DNA of 64,000 nt. Origin: JARKPK01 sp964631235. Lineage in GTDB: Bacteria > Planctomycetota > Planctomycetia > Pirellulales > Thermoguttaceae. Position 1 is the stretch's first letter. Every line of letters starts with the position of its first letter. The notes below the pieces were generated by a model. That model was not told where the DNA came from. It saw only the letters and a program-made list of their open reading frames with translations, and ran no database searches. This document shows positions 44,793 to 53,251 of the stretch, piece after piece. The position numbers and the translations under genes are program-made. The stretch is from NCBI GenBank assembly GCA_964631235.1, contig CAZVZX010000026.1:4238-68237 (forward strand), written 5' to 3'.

Positions 44793-46052
44793 ATGGATGC
44801 GCCGAAATCAGCAGGGCAGCAGCCCCCGTCTTCCCGCAACGAAGAACCAAGGCCCGCGGCGCCCGAACGCCACATCGTCGTCTATGCCGCGGCCAACTTG
44901 GCCGAAGCCTATCACCTGAAGAACATATTGGCCGAAGAAGGGATTGCCGCCGAGGTCACCAATTCATTGCTCGAGGGCGGTTCGGGCGTTGATATCGTCG
45001 GCTGGCCCACCTTGCCGCGGCTGCTTGTGCGTGAACACGATGCGGACCGCGCACGCAGAGTCGCACTCGAATACGACCGGCGGAACCGGCCGCACGGCGA
45101 CGAAGCTGAAGAGGAGGCTCTTTTGGCGTCGGCCGCCGATCCTGCACAGGCCGACCATCGCGACGAAACAGTTGGGACGCGCGGGCCATCAGGGGCCGAG
45201 ACCGGCTCGCCCGGAAAGGCGGAGCATGCGGCGGAATACGCCCTCGGCGGCAACCGACAGAATAGGCCGGACGGAGCGAATCAGCGTGACCGACAAGCGA
45301 CCGGCACGCCGCGCAGAGAACTGCCCGCTTGGCCGGTCTGTCCGATGTGCGGACGCAAGCGGATCACCCAATGCCCCTATTGCGGCGCCTGCGGCAGCGA
45401 TTTTCCGCTTGGCGATCCCCCGCCCCATCCCTTAGCCGATGATGCCGCCGATGCCGCGGGGCAGGTGTGCGGGTGCGATCGGCACGGGACAGACCGGCCG
45501 ATCGAGCCGTTTGATCGAGCCGGGCAAGGCGATCCGCCCGCAGCCATCGACGTCTTCGCCCCGGCGCAGTCGGCAACCGGGCTGGGTTGCGGACCCGGCG
45601 GATGCAGCCCGCGTGGCGGCCCTGGCGCCGCGAATGACGCCGCGAATCAATCACGAACCGCGAATGACGCGAATGGCGCGAATGACGCCGCGAATCAATC
45701 ACGAACCGCGAATGACGCGAATGACGCGAATGACGCCGCAACTCAATCACGAACCGCGAACGGCGCGAATGACGCGAATCAAGCACCAACTGCGAATAGC
45801 GAGAATGACGCAAATCGCGCGGGAAGCCTCCGTGACGAGGCAGCCGAGATGCTGGTGATTTGCCCGCAATGCGACGAGCCGTTCGTCCCGCAGTTCGCCG
45901 AACAATGCGAATGGTGCGATCGGCACTTCACCGACGGCCATCCCGCGCCCGCCTTTGCCGGCGAAGTGCTCAATCCGTCCGCCCTTTGGCTGATCTTCGG
46001 ATTGATTGCAGTGTTGGCGATCTTGCTCGCTTGGTTCGCCTGGGTGGTGTAG
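44793..46052 (+). CDS. DUF2007-like protein with zinc ribbons, repeat region and C-terminal anchor
   Basis: The 419-residue protein starts with a DUF2007-type domain (about 28-95: HIVVYAAANLAEAYHLKNIL, AAEVTNSLLEGG, PRLLVREHDADRARRV), thought to be a signalling fold. CPMCGRKRITQCPYCGAC near 190 forms a zinc ribbon, and CPQC/CEWC near 356-375 a second. Between them lies an Asn/Ala/Asp-rich stretch built on a 48-bp DNA repeat. The end is a single membrane helix (LWLIFGLIAVLAILLAWFAW). The ATG at 44793 starts the DUF2007 part; an ATG 48 bases upstream is possible. Confidence 0.78.
   Translation: MDAPKSAGQQPPSSRNEEPRPAAPERHIVVYAAANLAEAYHLKNILAEEGIAAEVTNSLLEGGSGVDIVGWPTLPRLLVREHDADRARRVALEYDRRNRPHGDEAEEEALLASAADPAQADHRDETVGTRGPSGAETGSPGKAEHAAEYALGGNRQNRPDGANQRDRQATGTPRRELPAWPVCPMCGRKRITQCPYCGACGSDFPLGDPPPHPLADDAADAAGQVCGCDRHGTDRPIEPFDRAGQGDPPAAIDVFAPAQSATGLGCGPGGCSPRGGPGAANDAANQSRTANDANGANDAANQSRTANDANDANDAATQSRTANGANDANQAPTANSENDANRAGSLRDEAAEMLVICPQCDEPFVPQFAEQCEWCDRHFTDGHPAPAFAGEVLNPSALWLIFGLIAVLAILLAWFAWVV
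45631..45815. repeat. 48-bp tandem repeat inside the DUF2007-like gene
   Basis: Copies begin at 45631, 45679 and 45727 with a partial fourth from about 45775. Each encodes 16 residues (NDAANQSRTANDANGA and variants). A shorter 9-bp unit, AATGACGCG, is nested in it. The period is a multiple of three, so copy-number change keeps the frame. Confidence 0.85.
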
Positions 46053-46133
46053 AACGACCGCACCGTCTGAGCATCGGTTGGCCGAGTCAAACGCGGCCCG
46101 GCTCGAACGCGTTGCGCCGGCAATGAACGCGCT

Positions 46134-46919
46134 TCACGCGCTGAATTCCGGACGGCGGCGGCCGAGTTGCTGCTGAAGCCGCTGCACGATGGCGCTGTGC
46201 ATCTGGCTCACTCGGCTCTCTGAAAGATCGAGCGTGGCGCCGATCTCCTTCATCGTCAACTCTTCGTAGTAGTAGAGGATGATGATCAGCCGCTCGTTGC
46301 GATTGAGTCCCTTGGTCACCAACCGCATCAGGTCGTTCTTTTGGATGCGGCGGGTCGGGTCTTCGCCCTTCTTATCTTCGAGGATGTCGATTTCGCGGAC
46401 GTCCTTGTAGCTGTCGGTCTCGTACCACTTCTTGTTCAGGCTGATCAGGTTGACCGCGTTGGCGTCGAGCATCATCTTTTCCAGCTCGGCGACCGAGATT
46501 TGCAGCTCTTCGGCCAATTCGACTTCCGTGGGCGATCGCCCCAAACGCGCTTCGAGATTCTTCACCGCCTCGTTGAGCTTGCTCGCTTTGCTGCGGACCA
46601 GTCGCGGCACCCAGTCCATCGTGCGCAACTCGTCGAGCATCGCCCCGCGAATCCGCGGTACGCAGTATGTTTCGAACTTCACCCCGCGAGAAAGATCGAA
46701 GGCGTCAATCGCGTCGATCAGTCCGAATACGCCCGCCGAAATCAAGTCATCGAGCTCGACGCCCTCGGGCAATCGCGACCAGATCCGCTCGGCATTGTAC
46801 TTGACCAGCGGGTAGTAGATTTCGACCAGCCGATTGCGAAGCTCTTGCGTGGGATTCTCTTTGAACTTCGCCCAAAGTTGTTCGATATCTTCGGGCGCCA
46901 TCGTCGTGGTCGTCGCCAT
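46134..46919 (-). CDS. fliA: Flagellar RNA polymerase sigma factor FliA (sigma28)
   Basis: Sigma28 directs late flagellar gene transcription. The 261-residue protein has region 2 (LVEIYYPLVKYNAERIWSRL, DDLISAGVFGLIDAIDAFD, GVKFETYCVPRIRGAMLDEL, RTMDWVPRLVR), region 3 (LGRSPTEVELAEEL) and region 4 (RLIIILYYYEELTMKEIGAT, LDLSESRVSQMHSAIVQRL). This is the standard FliA/WhiG layout and length. It is the last gene of the leftward flagellar unit containing flhA and flhF. Confidence 0.97.
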   Translation of the reverse strand: MATTTTMAPEDIEQLWAKFKENPTQELRNRLVEIYYPLVKYNAERIWSRLPEGVELDDLISAGVFGLIDAIDAFDLSRGVKFETYCVPRIRGAMLDELRTMDWVPRLVRSKASKLNEAVKNLEARLGRSPTEVELAEELQISVAELEKMMLDANAVNLISLNKKWYETDSYKDVREIDILEDKKGEDPTRRIQKNDLMRLVTKGLNRNERLIIILYYYEELTMKEIGATLDLSESRVSQMHSAIVQRLQQQLGRRRPEFSA

Positions 46920-47008
46920 CGAATCCTCCCTGATTCGTCTTTACTTGCCGCGCCAGCGCCGGGCAGCCGGCTTCGGCGGGATCACCGTCCACCAAAGGCG
47001 ATGAACGA

Positions 47009-47329
47009 TCACTCGGCCGCCGCTTCGCCGGAAACTCCGTCCGTCGGATTCGATGCCGCCAGTTCCGCCGCCAGTCGTGCGGCAACCGATTCGTCGATCG
47101 TCTGCTGGGCCAAACGGCCTACGACTGCTCCGATCAGAGCGAACACCACCAACCAGCCGCATCCCGTCCACAATGCTTCCGGCAACGAACCGCCGCGGAT
47201 CACTGCCCGCGCTACGGTCGTCACCAAAGCCAACAAGCCTAAAATTCCGGCGTAAATCCGTGCCACCGCGCTGCTCGCGTTTTGGCGGTAAACTTTGCGC
47301 CAACCGCAAATCTTACCGCCGCAGTGCAT
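47009..47329 (-). CDS. Small membrane protein between flhF and fliA
   Basis: A 106-residue frame with one or two hydrophobic helices (YAGILGLLALVTTVARAVI and WLVVFALIGAVVGRLA) and an acidic/Ala-rich tail. I do not recognise the family. It sits where many bacteria have the FlhG/YlxH MinD-like ATPase, but has no ATPase motif. Its end is 89 bp before fliA on the same strand. The start is uncertain: ATG at 47329, or a GTG near 47262 just before the first helix. Confidence 0.55.
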   Translation of the reverse strand: MHCGGKICGWRKVYRQNASSAVARIYAGILGLLALVTTVARAVIRGGSLPEALWTGCGWLVVFALIGAVVGRLAQQTIDESVAARLAAELAASNPTDGVSGEAAAE

Positions 47330-47346
47330 ACCGATAGTTTTCGCTT

Positions 47347-47374
47347 CTTATCGGTTGGCCGCGGCGCAAAGTTG
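47347..47374 (-). promoter_or_regulatory. Possible sigma28-type promoter before the small membrane protein and fliA
   Basis: On the minus strand TCAACTTT (47367-47374) and ACCGATAA (47347-47354) match the flagellar consensus TAAAGTTT/GCCGATAA at six and seven of eight positions, 12 bases apart (11 is usual). Confidence 0.35.
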
Positions 47375-47616
47375 AATCAATCTTCTATCTCCAGAGTTAA
47401 TCACCAATTAGGTTCGCACATTTCGTTATTGCGGCCGCCGGCGAGCGACATCGGGCGGTTGCCAACAACGGCCCTCGCCCGACTCCGACTTGTTGCAGTC
47501 TTTTTGACGCCTTTGGCGACGCGAAACAGATTTATTCCCGTCGAAAGAAGCAATCGTTCCTTTGCACGAGCGGAATGAGGATCAAACGCGTTCTGCGTTG
47601 AGGGTTGGCGGGAAGA

Positions 47617-48765
47617 TCAACGCAGCTCTTCCAACTTCAGCAGCAAGCTTGCCAAACGCTTGCCGTCGGCCACTTCGATGTCGTCGGGCACGTTTTGGCC
47701 GTTGGTCAGATAGCTCAACGGAAGGTTCCCGCGCAACAGCGGCAGCAAGTGGCCCAAGCTCGGCGCTTCGTCGAGTTTGGTGAGCAAGATGGCCTTGGCC
47801 CCGACGCTGCTGAATCGCTCCACCGTGTGTTGCAGGCATGACGCGCCGGCCACGGCACTGAGAACCAGATGCACTTCGTCGGCTTCGGCCTCGGTGAGGA
47901 ACGCGCGCAGCTCCTGGATTTTCACCTCGTCCTTGGGGCTGCGGCCCGCGGTGTCGAGCAACACCAAATCGAGCCCGCTCATGCGACGGACAGCCTCACG
48001 CATCTCGCGCGGAGTCGAAACCACCTGCATCGGCAGCTCGATGATCTCGGCGTACGTTCGCAGTTGTTCCACCGCGGCGATGCGGTACGTGTCCACGGTG
48101 ATCAGTCCCACGCGGCGTTTTTCTTTGAGCCGGTAAATCGCCGCCAGCTTGGCGATAGTTGTTGTTTTGCCGACGCCGGTCGGCCCCACCAAGGCGGCAA
48201 GCCGGCATTTCCCCGGCACCAGCGCGATGGGGCCGGTCGTGGCGATTTCGCTGCTGAGCATTCGGGCCAACCGCGACTTCGCCAGCATCACATCGTCGTC
48301 GCGCCCAAACGCCATTTGAGAACGGACCCGCTCGATCAATTCGCGCGCCGATTGTTCGCTTAGGTCGCAATCGAGCAAATCGGTGAACAAATGGAAAAGG
48401 CCGTCAGGCAAGTCGGCCGTTCGCCGCTCTTCCGACCTTCGACAAAGCTGCTTCACCATTGCCTGCAACTCGCTGAGTTGCGAATGTACGGCCTCGGGCA
48501 GCGCGGCCGCCCGCGGCGCCGAGGCTGCCGGAGCGGCAGGCGGCTCGTGCGTTTGATGGTCTCGGCGCGGAGACAGTCGGCTGGGCACGTTCACCCCGAT
48601 GGCGGCGGTTACCTCGATTTGCCGAGGCCCCGACAGCCAGCCGAACAATCGCCGGGTTTGCACTTCGCGGGTGTGCAGTATCGCCGCCTGCGGCCCCAGC
48701 TCGCGACGAACCATCGTCAGGGCTTCGTGCATCGAGGCGGCGCGAAACGTGCGAACGTCGCTCAT
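47617..48765 (-). CDS. flhF: Flagellar biosynthesis GTPase FlhF
   Basis: FlhF is an SRP-family GTPase that sets flagellum position and number. The 382-residue protein has a basic N-terminal part, a helical N domain (about 90-180), and an NG domain with P-loop GPTGVGKTT (194-202), VDTYRIAAVEQLRTYAEII, LLDTAGRSPKD (G3) and LLTKLDEA (G4, TKLD). Its ATG overlaps the stop of a 61-codon gene by the ATGA arrangement. The usual partner flhG does not follow. Confidence 0.96.
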   Translation of the reverse strand: MSDVRTFRAASMHEALTMVRRELGPQAAILHTREVQTRRLFGWLSGPRQIEVTAAIGVNVPSRLSPRRDHQTHEPPAAPAASAPRAAALPEAVHSQLSELQAMVKQLCRRSEERRTADLPDGLFHLFTDLLDCDLSEQSARELIERVRSQMAFGRDDDVMLAKSRLARMLSSEIATTGPIALVPGKCRLAALVGPTGVGKTTTIAKLAAIYRLKEKRRVGLITVDTYRIAAVEQLRTYAEIIELPMQVVSTPREMREAVRRMSGLDLVLLDTAGRSPKDEVKIQELRAFLTEAEADEVHLVLSAVAGASCLQHTVERFSSVGAKAILLTKLDEAPSLGHLLPLLRGNLPLSYLTNGQNVPDDIEVADGKRLASLLLKLEELR

Positions 48766-48947
48766 GGCACATCCTCAAACAGGTAGCGCACTCCGTCCAA
48801 ATCGCCGCACGCCAAATGCAGCGAACGTTCTGCCGCCGGCGAATCCGGTTCGGCCGCCTTCCGAAAATGCTCGACCGCCCCGCGGCACAGCAATCCGGCC
48901 CAAAACGCCGCAGCCGCGACGACCAGGATCTTCAAGCCCTCGAGCAT
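48762..48947 (-). CDS. 61-residue membrane protein coupled to flhF
   Basis: This gene starts with ATG at 48945-48947, preceded by GGAGGA 6 bp upstream, the strongest ribosome-binding site in the region. The protein has one hydrophobic helix (LKILVVAAAAFWAGLLC) and a short soluble tail ending YLFEDVP. Its TGA overlaps the flhF ATG (ATGA), so the two are translated together. I do not recognise the family. It lies between flhA and flhF, which points to a flagellar role. Confidence 0.7.
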   Translation of the reverse strand: MLEGLKILVVAAAAFWAGLLCRGAVEHFRKAAEPDSPAAERSLHLACGDLDGVRYLFEDVP

Positions 48948-49245
48948 GATCGCTCCTCCGTCGGTTCGGTTCCTCATGCGTTTCGTTTCGTCCGCCCAAC
49001 CGCCGCAGTTTGGCCAGGCCGATGCCCGGCGGGTCGCACGCCGAGCCGCCGACCAACCGTTTTCCGTCTGCAGCCCGTTTCGAGTTCCGTGTTGAACGAA
49101 ATGGTTCCGCAAAATGGCGGAAGCGGTCGTTGCCGTGGTAAAGCGGCTCTTTTTCGTGCAGTCGCTGTTCGAACAGTGTTCCGTCTTTCGTTGTTTCGTG
49201 CCTCGCTGAACCGGTGATTTTTTTGGTGGCGACGGTTGAAGCCGA

Positions 49246-51339
49246 TTACGCGCTGTCGCTTACCACGGCCACCGACTCGATCCGTGTGTCGCGTGTGATC
49301 TCGTTGTAGCTCAATACCACCACTTGAGGCAGTTGACCGGCGATCATCTCCTTCACGGCCGCGCGCACCTGCGGGCTGACCAGCAGCACCGGCGGATGAT
49401 TGCCGGCAGTCAGTTTGGCCACGGCGTCGTGAATCAGGCGGCAGAGGTTTTCCACCGCCGGCGGCGACATGCGAATAAACAGCCCGTGCTCGTTATGGTC
49501 GAAGCCCGCCCGAACACGGTCTTCTAAAGCCGGATCGAGTGTAACAACCCACAATCGGCCCTCGCGATCGCGATACCGAGCGCAGATCGTTCGCGCCAGG
49601 CGATGCCGCACATATTCGGTCAGCAAGATCGGATCTTTCGTGCGCGAGCCGTAGTCGCCGAGCGTTTCCAGGATCGGTCCCAATTGGCGAATCGGCACTC
49701 CCTCGCGCAAGAGCAGATGGAGGATATGCTGCACTTCCGGCAGCTTCATGACGCCGGGGATCAATTCCTTCACGACCGCCGGCGAGGTGCGTTCCAATTC
49801 ATCGAGCAGATGTTTCGTTGCGTCGCGGGTGAGGATTTCGTCGGCATGGCGGCGGACGCATTCCGTCAGATGCGTAGCGATCACCGCCCCCGGCTCGACG
49901 ACCGTGTAGCCCATCAACTCGGCCTGATCGCGAACCGATGGTTCGACCCAAACCGCCGGCGTGCCAAAGGCGGGATCCTTCGTCGCGATGCCCGGCAGCG
50001 AGCCGGTTGTTGACCCCGACTCGATCGCCAAGAGCATGCCGGGATAGACAGTGCCCAGCGCGACGGCCGTATCGTTGATCTTGATGCGGTATTGGTTCTG
50101 CTCCAGCCGCATGTTGTCGCGAATGCGAACCTTCGGGAGGATGATGCCGATGTCGGCCGCCACATTCTGCCGCACCCGTTGAATTCGCTCGAGTAAGTCG
50201 CCTCCCCGCTTCGGATCAGCCAACCGAATCAGGGCTACGCCGATCTCCACCTCCATTGGATCGACCGTCAGATAGTCTTCGATCCGTTCGTCGGGCACCT
50301 TGGCGGCCTCGCTCTGCTTTTTGGCCTCGGCGGCGGCCGCTTCGCGCCGCGTTTGCCGCGTAAGAATGACCGCTGTCGCCAAACAGGCCGCACCCAACGA
50401 TAGCAGTGGCAGCCGCGGCAAGCTGGTAAAAATCAACAATCCCAAGAAGGCGCCTGCTACGCCCATCGCTACCGGACGCGAGAACATCTGATGCAAGAAT
50501 TCGCCGGGCAGGTTCACTTCGGTGCTGCTTCGCGTAACCAATAAGCCGGCGGCCAGCGAAATGAGGAAGGCCGGCACTTGGCTCACCAGTCCGTCGCCGA
50601 TCGACAGCTTGGTGAACACATCGACCGCTTGCATCAGCGACATCCCCGACTGAAACACCCCGATGACCAGCCCGCCGAGCACGTTGATCAACGTGATGAC
50701 GATCGCGGCAATCGCGTCGCCGCGGACGAATTTGCTGGCACCGTCCATCGCGCCGAAGAAATCGGCTTGCCGCGTCACCTCGGCGCGACGCCGCTGCGCC
50801 TCGTGCTCGTCGATGATGCCGGCGTTCAAATCGGCGTCGATTGCCATTTGACGCCCGGGCATACCGTCCAATGCAAACCGCGCAGCCACTTCGCTGATGC
50901 GCGTCGCCCCTTTGGTGATCACGACGAACTGGATGACGACGATGATTGCGAAAATGATGATGCCGATGACGATGTTGTCGCTGGCCACGAACTCGCCGAA
51001 CGTCTTCACCACGCCGCCGGCCGCCATCAAGCCATCGACTCCGCCGCGGGTCAGGATCAACCGGGTGGTGGCCACGTTTAGCACGAGGCGAAATAACGTC
51101 GTGGCCAACAGCAGCGAGGGAAAGATGCTGAATTCCAGCGGAGTCCGCACGTAGATCGTTGTCAGCAGCATGATCACGGCGATGGTGATGTTGGCCGACA
51201 ACAGCAGGTCCATCATCGCCGACGGCAGCGGCACCAAGATGACCAGCACGCTGGCAATGATGCTTAACGGCAGCGCCAAGTCTTGAAGGCGCAATGCCCC
51301 TAAGCCAGTTCGACCATTCTGAGCGGCGACGCTGGACAT
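49246..51339 (-). CDS. flhA: Flagellar type III export gate protein FlhA
   Basis: FlhA forms the nonameric export gate of the flagellar type III apparatus. The 697-residue protein has about eight membrane helices in the first 330 residues, the FHIPEP signature region with RISEVAARFALDGMPGRQMA and IDADLNAG near 145-172, and a long cytoplasmic domain (about 345-690) with the conserved GLFIRMSPP and VRAAVKEMIAGQLPQVVVLS segments. Length is normal. It is the first gene of the leftward flagellar unit. Confidence 0.97.
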   Translation of the reverse strand: MSSVAAQNGRTGLGALRLQDLALPLSIIASVLVILVPLPSAMMDLLLSANITIAVIMLLTTIYVRTPLEFSIFPSLLLATTLFRLVLNVATTRLILTRGGVDGLMAAGGVVKTFGEFVASDNIVIGIIIFAIIVVIQFVVITKGATRISEVAARFALDGMPGRQMAIDADLNAGIIDEHEAQRRRAEVTRQADFFGAMDGASKFVRGDAIAAIVITLINVLGGLVIGVFQSGMSLMQAVDVFTKLSIGDGLVSQVPAFLISLAAGLLVTRSSTEVNLPGEFLHQMFSRPVAMGVAGAFLGLLIFTSLPRLPLLSLGAACLATAVILTRQTRREAAAAEAKKQSEAAKVPDERIEDYLTVDPMEVEIGVALIRLADPKRGGDLLERIQRVRQNVAADIGIILPKVRIRDNMRLEQNQYRIKINDTAVALGTVYPGMLLAIESGSTTGSLPGIATKDPAFGTPAVWVEPSVRDQAELMGYTVVEPGAVIATHLTECVRRHADEILTRDATKHLLDELERTSPAVVKELIPGVMKLPEVQHILHLLLREGVPIRQLGPILETLGDYGSRTKDPILLTEYVRHRLARTICARYRDREGRLWVVTLDPALEDRVRAGFDHNEHGLFIRMSPPAVENLCRLIHDAVAKLTAGNHPPVLLVSPQVRAAVKEMIAGQLPQVVVLSYNEITRDTRIESVAVVSDSA

Positions 51340-52092
51340 CCCTGCTTCCCGAGCCTCGACCGTGCCTTCATCCCCGCAACGACATCGCCCCCGAATCCCA
51401 TCCGTGGCGTTGAGTTTTTCTCGACGCGAGGGCCGAACGCCGTTCGTTTGTGCGGAGCGGAACGATAGTCAAAACCCCTAACAAAGTCCAGTCCGCTTTT
51501 TGCTAACCCAATTCAAGAAACGGTCTGACACAGGCTGGCAGGGCTGCCGGCTCGTTGGAGATCGCTCGGCTCCGTTGACTTTGAAAAAGGGAGATCGGAG
51601 TCGGCCTCTGTCCGGCCATTGCAGCGAAGAGCCCGGTGAAGGAGCCGCTTTCGAACCCGCGGCCACGAGTCTTTCTGTGCAACAAACACGGCCCGCTGCC
51701 GGCGGAACGGCGCTGACCATCGGGCTGCCAACCGGAATGCCCTCATAACGAAGATTCTCCAAGTCGTTATCGGGGGCTTGCCGGAGTGTGGGACATGCAT
51801 AAAATACACACAAATTAGCATGTGAGAATTGTCATAAATAGCCGCCTCGCGACCGAATCGCATTGTTCCGTAAAATCTTACTGAATAATTATTTGCGATC
51901 TTTCGTGGCTCGACGTGTTTCCTTGAGCGTGCCAGCGGTTGCCGGGTAAGAAACTTCGAGTCAACGTCGTTGTCGAGATCGGATCACTGCACTGAGAAAT
52001 GGTGACCTCAAGGCTGGCGACTGTCGCCCGCCTCGGTCGGACGAAGAGAATCAATCGCTAGTAAGTTTTTTCTTTAGAAGGAGTTACACACG
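51340..52092. other. Intergenic between flhA and sodA, with a possible dispersed repeat
   Basis: These 753 bp separate divergent genes. The stretch 51500-51680 contains CTCCG/CGGAG arms around 51569-51600, and its false reading frames (such as KGDRSRPL on one strand and SQRSRAIS on the other) look like those of repeated non-coding elements. From about 51780 the sequence turns AT-rich, as expected for promoters, but no clean hexamer pair stands out. No gene is supported. Confidence 0.45.
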
Positions 52093-52731
52093 ATGGCGTA
52101 CACTTTGGCCCCATTGCCGTATCCGTTCGATGCCCTTGAGCCGCACATCGATGCCCGCACCATGGAGATCCATCACGGAAAGCATCATGCCGCTTATGTG
52201 AATAACCTCAACAAGGCTCTGGAGGGAAAGAACATTAGCGAACAGCCGGTCGAGCAACTGATCGCCTCGCTGCATTCGCTGCCCGAGGAGATCCGCACGG
52301 CGGTCCGCAACAACGGCGGCGGGCACGCGAACCACACGCTGTTTTGGAACACGATGGCCAAAAACGGCGGCGGTCAACCGAAGGCCGACCTCGGCAAAGC
52401 AATCGATACGGCATTCGGCAGTTTCGACAAGTTTGTCGAGCAGTTCACTCAGGCTGCGTTGGGCCGGTTTGGCAGCGGTTGGGCGTGGCTCAGCTTGGAT
52501 CAGAACAAACGGCTCGTCGTCGAAAGCACCGCCAACCAAGACAGCCCGATCATGCATGGCCACACGCCTCTGGTTGGAATCGACGTTTGGGAGCACGCCT
52601 ACTACTTGAAGTACCAGAACCGTCGGGCTGATTACATTCAGGCGTGGTTCAACGTCGTCGATTGGAACGCAGTGGCTGAGCAGTTTGCCGCGGCACAACG
52701 CGGAGCGAACCCGGTACCGGCGTCCCGCTGA
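52093..52731 (+). CDS. Superoxide dismutase, Fe/Mn type
   Basis: The enzyme converts superoxide to oxygen and peroxide. The 212-residue protein has the metal ligands in place: His in MEIHHGKHHAAYV, His in NHTLFW, and the Asp and His of VGIDVWEHAYYLKYQNRR. GGGHANHTLFWNTM has the Gly-rich start typical of the Mn-type group, though Fe cannot be excluded. There is no signal peptide, so it acts in the cytoplasm. AGAAGGAG lies 9 bp before the ATG. It stands alone between divergent flhA and the glucokinase group. Confidence 0.97.
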   Translation: MAYTLAPLPYPFDALEPHIDARTMEIHHGKHHAAYVNNLNKALEGKNISEQPVEQLIASLHSLPEEIRTAVRNNGGGHANHTLFWNTMAKNGGGQPKADLGKAIDTAFGSFDKFVEQFTQAALGRFGSGWAWLSLDQNKRLVVESTANQDSPIMHGHTPLVGIDVWEHAYYLKYQNRRADYIQAWFNVVDWNAVAEQFAAAQRGANPVPASR

Positions 52732-53251
52732 TTCTTCGGGAAGCCGAATCCAAGCACTTCCGTCGGCTGGGCGTCCGGGGACGAACCTCGGCCGCCCGCC
52801 GTTATTTTAACGCGCCTTTTCGCTGAATCGCATTGTTCGATTCTTCAAGAGAAAAGGTCGTTTGCTTTAGTGGGGCGAACGCGTTGATCGGATGGCCTCG
52901 TCGCCGCCGACGGACGCGGACGTCGCCTCGGTTTTGATTTACGCTGGGGACAACCACGCCGGATTCTTACCGAGTGGCAAAGTGGCCGGGCGGTTGCGGG
53001 CATAAATTGCCGTGGTTATATTCAGAGAGTTCGTCCGCGGTTGCACCGGTCGTTCGGGGCACAGGTGTTGAGTCGATTCGCGTGGCGGAAGCCATTGTGG
53101 GAAATAGAGTTGCGTAAGTCTCGGCTTTGGGGCCCATCGCCACCCAACCGACAGATCGGGCGTGTTCCGGCGGATGCGTTCATCGAGTCGGCATGTCGGT
53201 TGCCCGGCTCGCCTTTCGTCATCGGTAGTACCCCCTTCTTTTGCAAAGCCC
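52732..53251. other. Intergenic before the glucokinase gene
   Basis: There is no supported gene in these 520 bp. A loose GGGCG/CGCCC hairpin near 52768-52797 followed by TTATTTTAAC may end sodA transcription. The good promoter at 52994-53022 lies in its second half. Confidence 0.5.
52994..53022 (+). promoter_or_regulatory. Promoter of the glucokinase-ubiX-ubiA group
   Basis: TTGCGG (52994-52999), exactly 17 bases, TATATT (53017-53022). It leaves a leader of about 220 bases before the glucokinase ATG. Confidence 0.55.

Noticed and set aside
45631..45815. CRISPR-like array
   Set aside because: Repeats are contiguous with no unique spacers, have a 48-bp period and are in frame within a coding gene.
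51600..51700. tRNA-like TTCGAACCC stretch
   Set aside because: The flanking sequence does not give acceptor or anticodon stems of tRNA length.
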